A stretch of 64,000 nucleotides of DNA, from the NCBI RefSeq assembly GCF_903645315.1, contig NZ_CAHJXL010000001.1, positions 1,292,001-1,356,000 of the forward strand, written 5' to 3'. Position numbers and translations under genes: made by a program. Source of the stretch: Victivallis sp. Marseille-Q1083. GTDB taxonomy: Bacteria > Verrucomicrobiota > Lentisphaeria > Victivallales > Victivallaceae. This document shows positions 58,282-64,000 of this stretch, one piece after another; positions within the stretch are counted from its first letter, which is position 1, and the number at the start of each line of letters is the position of its first letter. The notes under the pieces were generated by a model. It searched no databases. It worked only from the letters and a program-made list of their open reading frames with translations, and was not told the DNA's origin.

Positions 58282-60921
58282 ATGATGCGAAACTGCACCG
58301 GGTTGTTATTCTCCCTGACCTTGCTGTCGGCCGCCGCGGCCCAGGCCGCCGATGCCGGCCGGCCGGCGCCAACCATCGATTTGCTGGCATCCACCTGTCA
58401 ATGGCAGCCGATGTCGAACGACCAGTTGACGATGACTTCCGAACGCGGCGAAACGCTGAAAATCACCACGCAAACCAACGGCGGCGACGAGAGTTTTCCG
58501 TTGATGCGCCTGAATTTCGATCAACCGCAGGATTGGCGGCGGTTTCACACCCTGACGCTGCAGGCATCCCTGGCCGGCGACCGGCCCGGCATGTTTGCCA
58601 GCGGCAAGCGAATCGCCGTCTGCCTGTATTCCGAAACCCTGCTGAACCAGGACGGCAAACCGGCGCAACAGATAATCGCCCAACCGCGCATCCGTGACAA
58701 CGGCCAGCAGCAGGAGTTCGACCTCGATTTCGGCACGGCACCGCGCGGCGCCGTGACCGCCATCGAAGTGATTTTCCATGAGCAGCCCTACTATACGATG
58801 GAACACCAGTTCACCCTCGACTTCTCCAAACTGCTGCTGACCGGCTATCCGGACGACCAGCAAGTGATGGACGGCGTCGGCTTCGAACCTTCCGGCGCTC
58901 CGGCGGAAGCCGGACCGGTCGCCGGCAGCATCCGGACCGGCAACGGCCTGAAACTGGAATTTACCCAATCCGGCCTGATCAATGCGGTGAGCGTCAAAGA
59001 CCAGCCGGTCTACCGGGGCAACAACGCCATGTCCGGCATATTGCTGCGCAAGCCGGCCAACCGGCTGCCGCCGCAACCGGCCGGCGGCACGCTGAGCATC
59101 GAAGGCAACCGGGCGGTTCAGACGATGCGCAATCCGGCCGAAAATCTGGCGATGCAAGTGGTTTATGAAGCGAAAGAGGATCACATTGCCGTCGACGGCT
59201 GGGTGGCCGGCATCGACAATGACAAGCCGCTGCCGGTGACGGTTTACTGTGCGCTGCCGTTGCAGCCGGAGCAGACCTGGGATTTCGGCACCTCGCTGAA
59301 CAATGTGGTAAAAATCGATGAAAACTACCGGATTGAAGAGAGCGTCGTACAATTTCCGCTGGCCACCGTCGGCGATGCCGATGCCAGTATCACGATGGCA
59401 ATCCGGCTGGATGAACCGACCGCCTATCACCTGGTCATCAATCCCGACCTGGATTTGTTCTATACCGCGTTCGATTTTTCTTTGATCAATCAACCAAACG
59501 TCCGCGGCGGCTCGATGAACAAAGCGGACTTCTCACTGGTGATTTATCCGAATGATCCGGACTGGGGGTTCCGTTCCGCCTGTGACACCTATTATCGCCT
59601 GTTTCCGCAATTTTTCGTCGACCGGATCGGTCATGGCGGCGGTTGGGGAGTGCCCTGGCTGGATATGAAGGCCCAGGAAAAGGGCGACGCCGGGCTACGG
59701 TTCAATTGGGACAGCGGCAGCAGCCGCGACAAGCTGGCGACCTTCCGCCGGAACAATACGATGAATTTCATTTACATCGAGCCGGAATTTTTCCAATACA
59801 GTCTCGGAGACAGCGAAACGCCGAACGACGACGATGCGGAAAGACGGCTTCATAAGCTGGCCAGCGGCGATCCCGATGAGTGGAAGGCCTATGAGAAGCT
59901 GCACTACGCGGCGTTTGTCTCCGGTCAGCCGTATTCGCCGCTGACCGGCATGACCACCAGGGAATTTCTGCAGGCGGTGATGGCGGCGGTGGAAGTTTCC
60001 GCCCAGCACAACCGGGACGGCCAGGTGCCGTACGATATCCTGAACCGGGTCAGCTGGATCGGCGACAGCGGCATGGGAGCGATGATCCCCTGCAACCTCA
60101 ATCCGCTGATTCCCGGCGGCAAGGGAATGTTCGGGCACCAACAGAACCTGGCGCCGTTGGTGGAAGAGCTGGAACAAGAGGCCGGTTTTCCGATCGACGG
60201 CTTCGGGCTGGATTGTTTCGGCATGGCGCCGGCCGATTACCGGTTTGAAAACTTCAAATACGCGTCGATGCCGATCAGTTATGACCGCCAGACTCTGCAG
60301 CCGATGCTGCCGGCGCCGTTCGGTTCGGTCGAGTGGCTCAAATACATGGCCGAAACCTTTCATCCGCAAAAGAAATATTTCATCGCCAATATCTTCGGAC
60401 CGCTGACCTTCCTGGCCCCCTACCTGGACATCTTCGGCGCCGAAAAGGTGATGGTCACCGAACCGGAACTCTACCGGATGCTGGCCGGTCCCCGGACAGT
60501 CTCTTTCCTGCCGTGGGGCAAACAACCGCCGTTCACTTACGAATACCATCTGTTCTGGGATATGTATCCGGGCTCGATCGTCGATGAGGCGGTGTTGAAA
60601 AAATTCGTGCCCTATCTGGACCTGCTCTATGCCGCCCAATGGCAACCGCTGACGCTGGCCAGAACGGACAACGGCATTCCGGTGGAACGTTATGGCAATC
60701 CGGACGACGAAGTGATGTATTTCACGCTGCTCAACCGGGAAAAAACGGCCCGGCCGACCATACTTCAACTGGACGGCAAACTGGCGTTGCCGGCCGGCAC
60801 TCGATTCGAATTGATCTATCCGACCACGGCAAAACTGGAACAGGAGAACCGCCGGCTCACACTGGATATTCCAGCCGAATCAGCCGCAATCGTCAAAATC
60901 AGCCGGGCAAGTCAACCGTAG
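58282..60921 (+). CDS. Large secreted protein, probable glycosidase of unknown family
   Basis: 879 residues with AAGGA 8 bases before the ATG. A signal peptide (LLFSLTLLSAAAAQAA) is followed by a beta-rich region with a jelly-roll-like first domain (about 30-195) and a galactose-mutarotase-like second (about 215-430). A probable TIM barrel (about 440-800) contains GVPWLDMKA, FIYIEPEFF and GFGLDCFGMAPADY. A small all-beta end (PAGTRFELIYPTTAKL) resembles the C-terminal domain of alpha-glycosidases. Candidate acidic residues are in IEPEF and LDCFG. No named family is certain. It stands downstream of the LacI gene with its own leader. Confidence 0.7.
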   Translation: MMRNCTGLLFSLTLLSAAAAQAADAGRPAPTIDLLASTCQWQPMSNDQLTMTSERGETLKITTQTNGGDESFPLMRLNFDQPQDWRRFHTLTLQASLAGDRPGMFASGKRIAVCLYSETLLNQDGKPAQQIIAQPRIRDNGQQQEFDLDFGTAPRGAVTAIEVIFHEQPYYTMEHQFTLDFSKLLLTGYPDDQQVMDGVGFEPSGAPAEAGPVAGSIRTGNGLKLEFTQSGLINAVSVKDQPVYRGNNAMSGILLRKPANRLPPQPAGGTLSIEGNRAVQTMRNPAENLAMQVVYEAKEDHIAVDGWVAGIDNDKPLPVTVYCALPLQPEQTWDFGTSLNNVVKIDENYRIEESVVQFPLATVGDADASITMAIRLDEPTAYHLVINPDLDLFYTAFDFSLINQPNVRGGSMNKADFSLVIYPNDPDWGFRSACDTYYRLFPQFFVDRIGHGGGWGVPWLDMKAQEKGDAGLRFNWDSGSSRDKLATFRRNNTMNFIYIEPEFFQYSLGDSETPNDDDAERRLHKLASGDPDEWKAYEKLHYAAFVSGQPYSPLTGMTTREFLQAVMAAVEVSAQHNRDGQVPYDILNRVSWIGDSGMGAMIPCNLNPLIPGGKGMFGHQQNLAPLVEELEQEAGFPIDGFGLDCFGMAPADYRFENFKYASMPISYDRQTLQPMLPAPFGSVEWLKYMAETFHPQKKYFIANIFGPLTFLAPYLDIFGAEKVMVTEPELYRMLAGPRTVSFLPWGKQPPFTYEYHLFWDMYPGSIVDEAVLKKFVPYLDLLYAAQWQPLTLARTDNGIPVERYGNPDDEVMYFTLLNREKTARPTILQLDGKLALPAGTRFELIYPTTAKLEQENRRLTLDIPAESAAIVKISRASQP

Positions 60922-61016
60922 TTCTCCCTGGCTGGAACGATGGGAGGCGAGCAGGAAAAACTTTTGAGGCAAGATTGTTTTCTTCTCGCGCCCTTCTTTT
61001 CCCAGACTTCTCTGTC

Positions 61017-61054
61017 GCCGATCCCGGCTTGGCGATCGCCAAGCCGGGATCGGC
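61017..61054. repeat. Perfect 38-bp palindrome between convergent genes
   Basis: A two-fold symmetric sequence with no unpaired centre except the minimal loop, 19-base arms 61017-61035 and 61036-61054, centred on GCGATCGC. Flanks extend the pairing imperfectly (GACTTCTCTGT with ACAAAGAGTC). It lies between the 3' ends of the genes at 58282 and 61176 and probably acts as a transcription barrier on both strands, although T-runs are lacking. Confidence 0.85.
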
Positions 61055-61175
61055 AATCAAACAAAGAGTCACCGATAGATTCCATCAAAGCCTGCTGGCC
61101 TTTTGACCGGCAGGTGATTTTTTCCGTACCGGTCTCTTTCAGCAACGTTGCCTTTCCGCCTCCCCCAACAGTCCG

Positions 61176-63338
61176 CTATGGAATCAACATCGCAAATTTT
61201 TTGTACAGATCCTGTAATTTACCCAGATAATAAGGTATGTTCTCGTCGCGCTCTTCCGGGGCATCCTTCAATAAGCGGCTGTTGTCCACGACACTGACGG
61301 TTTTCTTATCGCCGGTCACATAGAAAACGACCTGGTCGCCCTGCCGGTAATCCAGATCGGCCTTGAGCGCCAATTCATAGGCGGCGGAACGACGGAACGC
61401 GCCGCCGGCCGCCAGTTTGCGCTTGTACGTTTCCAGCGAATCATTCAGCGTTTCGCTCTTGGCCAGAGCGGCCAACGGCAGCCGACGCTCCTGCAGCAAG
61501 GCCTGGTAATGTTCGAACAACCCCGGCAATTCCCCGGAACGGTCCTCCAGCACATGCCGCAACAGTTCCGCCATGAAATCGCGCTGGAACGGCTCCAACC
61601 CGCGTGACTTCAGCGCCGCCCCGGTGATGGAAATGGTGCCGTCCGGCGATAACAGCGCATAGTTTTTGCTCTTGTAGGAGAACATCGCCCGATAAGTGGC
61701 ATCCAGTTCGATCGTAATCCCTTCCGGCAGAATCTGCTGGATCGCCGCCGCCATCGCGCCGGGCTCGTCAACGCCGGCCGGCGGCTGAAAATAGATCCCG
61801 TCGGTATCGACTTCAATGACATGAGCGTCCAACTCCTTCAGGCGGTCGATCATCGATTGCAGAATTTCCCGGCCGCGCGCCGTCACCCGCTCCGCCATCG
61901 CATAATCGTTGAAAGTGCCCTGGGTAAATCCCAGATAACCGTAAAAAGAGTTGATCATGATTTTGAACGTCTGCTGCAGCGCGCCATACAGATTGCGGTC
62001 GGAAACATCTTCGCTCTGCCGGGCGGCATCCTTGGCTTCGAGACGAAATTGGCGCAGCTCGGCCAACAACCGGGGAAATTCGCCGAGCGTATCCCGGACC
62101 GGCACCCATTTCTCCGCCAGGATAATCGACGGATACAGCGAACGCACGTCGCAATGCCAGACATTTTTGAACAGGCCATGGTCATTCGCCAGCGTCAGGC
62201 CGCCGGCAAACGGCTGGGACGGCTCCGGCAGCGGCAGGCTCTCCCGCCGCGCCAGATAGGCATTGATCAAGAGCAAATCGACCCGGGTTCCATTGCCGCG
62301 CACCAGGCAATCCTGATATTTCAGCGGCAGAAGCTGGGTTTGATAAAAATAACTCGGCGACAGAATCGTACTGATCGAACGGGTTTCCCGGACATCGTCC
62401 AGAGCATACGCCAGCAGCCGTTCCCGGTCATGACGCCAGGCCGCGGTAATGGCGTGGCCGTCGATATACGTCCGGTCCGGCGCCGCCACGTTGAAATGGC
62501 GGGCGACCGCTTTCAGGCCGTAGGAATCCAGAGAACGCCGGACAACATCATAAGCGATGCACAGATGCATCGTATCGACGACATGACGGCCGTAAAGGTC
62601 GTAACGCGTATAATTGATGATGCGCTCGGCGGCAGTGAAACGGGAATTGCGGCGTTTCGGCAGCCGCTGATGGCGGCCGAGCGCCAGTTTGACGTTGTAG
62701 CGCCTCGCCCGGCGCTCCAGGTAGGGCAGATCGAACCGGCAGATATTGTGCCCTTCGATGACGTCCGGATCGCGTTCCTGGACGATGCGGACGAACTCTT
62801 TGAGCAATTCCCGTTCGGTGAAATCCCGCTGGGAAATCACCATCTCGAACCCGGTGCTGTCGCTGATGGAAATAATGACGATCTCATCGGCCGGCCGGTC
62901 GGCGGACGGGAAATCGTAACCGGGCGACGTCAGCGTTTCAATGTCGAACTGCAAACGCCGGATCTCTTCGAACTTCAGATCGCGGAACAAACGCAGCGGG
63001 TTGGCCAGCAATCCCTGCGTTACCAGGTCGCCGAACAGCGAGTAAACGACTTTGCCCTCGGCTTTTTTCAAAAATTTGACCGCCTGCTCATACGTTTCCA
63101 ACGACGGAAAAGAAACGATGTGGCGCAACACCTGGCCGCCCTGCAGCGGCTCCGCCTCCCATTCCGCCTCCAAACCATTCAAATGCACCGGATCGTCCAG
63201 CAGCAGAAAGGGGCGGAAAGGAATACGGCGGGAATCGACCTGATCGCCGTCGCGACAAAACAATTCCAATTCGCCGCCATCGGGCTCCACCGCGACGACG
63301 CGACTGTAATCGGATTGGATCAAATGATTTAACTGCAT
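61176..63338 (-). CDS. polB: Family B DNA polymerase
   Basis: 720 residues from the ATG at 63338, with AGGAG 9 bases upstream; longer in-frame starts lack this. The 3'-5' exonuclease motifs are FDIETLT (near 130), EGHNICRFDLPYL and YALDDVRET. Polymerase motif A is DVRSLYPSIIL near 395, motif B is KIMINSFYGYLG near 452 and motif C is VDTDGIYF near 510. In motif C the usual D-T-D-S reads D-T-D-G, as also known from some bacterial Pol II relatives. It likely serves in DNA repair or restart; the main replicase of bacteria is family C. Single-gene unit, convergent to the secreted protein gene. Confidence 0.93.
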   Translation of the reverse strand: MQLNHLIQSDYSRVVAVEPDGGELELFCRDGDQVDSRRIPFRPFLLLDDPVHLNGLEAEWEAEPLQGGQVLRHIVSFPSLETYEQAVKFLKKAEGKVVYSLFGDLVTQGLLANPLRLFRDLKFEEIRRLQFDIETLTSPGYDFPSADRPADEIVIISISDSTGFEMVISQRDFTERELLKEFVRIVQERDPDVIEGHNICRFDLPYLERRARRYNVKLALGRHQRLPKRRNSRFTAAERIINYTRYDLYGRHVVDTMHLCIAYDVVRRSLDSYGLKAVARHFNVAAPDRTYIDGHAITAAWRHDRERLLAYALDDVRETRSISTILSPSYFYQTQLLPLKYQDCLVRGNGTRVDLLLINAYLARRESLPLPEPSQPFAGGLTLANDHGLFKNVWHCDVRSLYPSIILAEKWVPVRDTLGEFPRLLAELRQFRLEAKDAARQSEDVSDRNLYGALQQTFKIMINSFYGYLGFTQGTFNDYAMAERVTARGREILQSMIDRLKELDAHVIEVDTDGIYFQPPAGVDEPGAMAAAIQQILPEGITIELDATYRAMFSYKSKNYALLSPDGTISITGAALKSRGLEPFQRDFMAELLRHVLEDRSGELPGLFEHYQALLQERRLPLAALAKSETLNDSLETYKRKLAAGGAFRRSAAYELALKADLDYRQGDQVVFYVTGDKKTVSVVDNSRLLKDAPEERDENIPYYLGKLQDLYKKFAMLIP

Positions 63339-63585
63339 CGAATCATGCTCCTCTTGGCTGTTTATCATCGAAATCTCTCCCGGCGACCGTCGGAAAAAGA
63401 TTTGCCGGTTCCCCAAAATCAATCTCAGTCGCGGGAAGGGATTGGTTATGAAACTATACCCATCCGATGCCATTTTTACAAACCACATTTCGTCACTCTC
63501 CGTCGAAAGGACGGAGAAACCGCCGTCATTTTTCCACCGGCAGAGACCGCCACGATTTTTCTTTCCCCGATTCATGCAAAATTAT

Positions 63586-63614
63586 TTGCATGGCCGCCGG
63601 TTGTTTGTTATATT
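63586..63614 (+). promoter_or_regulatory. Promoter upstream of the cobS-like gene
   Basis: TTGCAT (63586-63591), a 17-base spacer and TATATT (63609-63614). It predicts a leader of about 145 bases before the cobS-like start. Confidence 0.55.
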
Positions 63615-63678
63615 ACCGCTGACATCTGGGGACGAAACCATCGAGCTGATAAAATCGTCGGTCTTTCGGACCCCGATT

Positions 63679-63717
63679 GCCGGGGAAAATCAAACTGGCA
63701 ACCGAGCATTCCCCGGC
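63679..63717 (+). other. Leader hairpin before the cobS-like gene
   Basis: GCCGGGGAA (63679-63687) and TTCCCCGGC (63709-63717) form a perfect stem extended by one T-A pair, enclosing 21 bases. It lies 50 bases before the start codon. The gap 63339-63767 otherwise contains only the two divergent promoter regions. I see no canonical B12-box, so a standard cobalamin riboswitch is not supported. Confidence 0.5.
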
Positions 63718-63767
63718 AGGTTGTTCCACATCTCTGAATTGAGCAATCAATCCAATCGAGGAGAATT

Positions 63768-64000
63768 ATGCGCATCAATGAAATCTGCCGGGCATTCGGC
63801 ATGGCTTGGGAACTGGTAATCGATCTGCCGTGCCCGGGATTCCTGAAAACCGGCAAAAAACCGGACTGGTCGGCCCGGCCCGGCCTGTTTCTGCTTTATT
63901 TTCCGCTGCTGGGCGGTGTAATCGGGCTGGCCTTTTTTCTCGGATTTCGTCTGCTGCAGGCAATTCTGCCCAATCATCTGATCTCGTCACTGCTGTTTGC
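63768..64000 (+). CDS. cobS: Adenosylcobinamide-GDP ribazoletransferase-like protein (partial, cut by window end)
   Basis: 77 residues visible from an ATG with GAGGAG upstream. The opening AFGMAWELVIDLPCPG replaces the usual L-T-R-L-P motif, followed by LLYFPLLGGVIGLAFFLGFRLLQAILP. That is the F-P-L-V-G-x-x-I-G first membrane helix pattern of CobS, which joins the lower ligand base to cobinamide in cobalamin synthesis. The assignment rests on this N-terminal segment only. Confidence 0.65.
   Translation, partial: MRINEICRAFGMAWELVIDLPCPGFLKTGKKPDWSARPGLFLLYFPLLGGVIGLAFFLGFRLLQAILPNHLISSLLF

Noticed and set aside
63615-63767. Cobalamin riboswitch upstream of the cobS-like gene
   Set aside because: A stem is present, but the conserved B12-box sequence is not visible, so a known riboswitch is not annotated.

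Overview
The window looks like a chromosomal segment of a GC-rich, Gram-negative, glycan-degrading bacterium of the Lentisphaerota (Victivallales-type). The assignment rests on gene content, not on a marker gene. It holds five prepilin-type (pseudopilin) proteins, four of them with the near-identical N-terminal helix typical of that phylum. These sit beside secreted enzymes (GH20, DUF4838, FAD-dependent oxidoreductase, GH123/DUF4091, LacZ-type GH2), a CsgG-like outer-membrane protein and a TIGR04073-type exosortase-associated protein.

Layout. 1-4603 (minus): tpiA, secG, a long gap with a strong promoter and a strongly folding leader, then a PilM-PilN fusion gene and a PilO-like partner cut by the window edge. 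4830-7658: tRNA-His followed by a decayed AT-richer island (integrase fragment, GNAT gene, frameshifted secreted ORF, IS110 transposase remnant). 7659-21113: a glycan-utilisation locus with a minus-strand operon (pseudopilin, DUF4838 protein, metallophosphatase/beta-propeller, FAD oxidoreductase, GH20), a PocR/AraC regulator and a sugar-type MFS transporter. 21611-29129: a glycosyltransferase-like gene, a large lipoprotein built of two homologous halves, and a run of small metabolic genes. 29257-34782: an operon of a membrane protein, a pseudopilin, an ABC exporter and a BlaI/BlaR-like pair. 34881-44149: tRNA-Thr, then a type IV pilus/type II secretion motor operon (two PilB-like ATPases, PilT, PilC), followed by mannose-1-phosphate guanylyltransferase, coaX-like and trpF-like genes and the TIGR04073-like protein. 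44385-46101 (minus): a CsgG-like two-gene operon. 47271-60921: three pseudopilins and the GH123-like, GH2, LacI and large secreted-protein genes. 61176-64000: a family B DNA polymerase (minus) and the start of a cobS-like gene.

How it fits together. The pilus/secretion motor, the PilM/N/O-type platform proteins and the many pseudopilins suggest that this organism links a pilus-like machine to carbohydrate use, because pseudopilins lead or neighbour the enzyme operons. Two regulatory codes can be read directly. Four sigma70-type promoters at 47271-49714 carry the same palindrome, ATTCTACGTAGAAT or a close variant, at or just after the -10 box. Its central CG suits a LacI-family repressor, and one is encoded at 57016. 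Separately, the promoters of the 18-kb operon and of the MFS gene share a 30-bp AAGGTTTT...TATAAT element, with the PocR/AraC regulator gene between them.

The least explained items are the folded leader upstream of pilM, an 80-bp promoter-bearing inverted duplication between that leader and the IS110 remnant, the duplicated-domain lipoprotein, the orphan operator-promoter-terminator at 47271-47374, and a perfect 38-bp palindrome at 61017.
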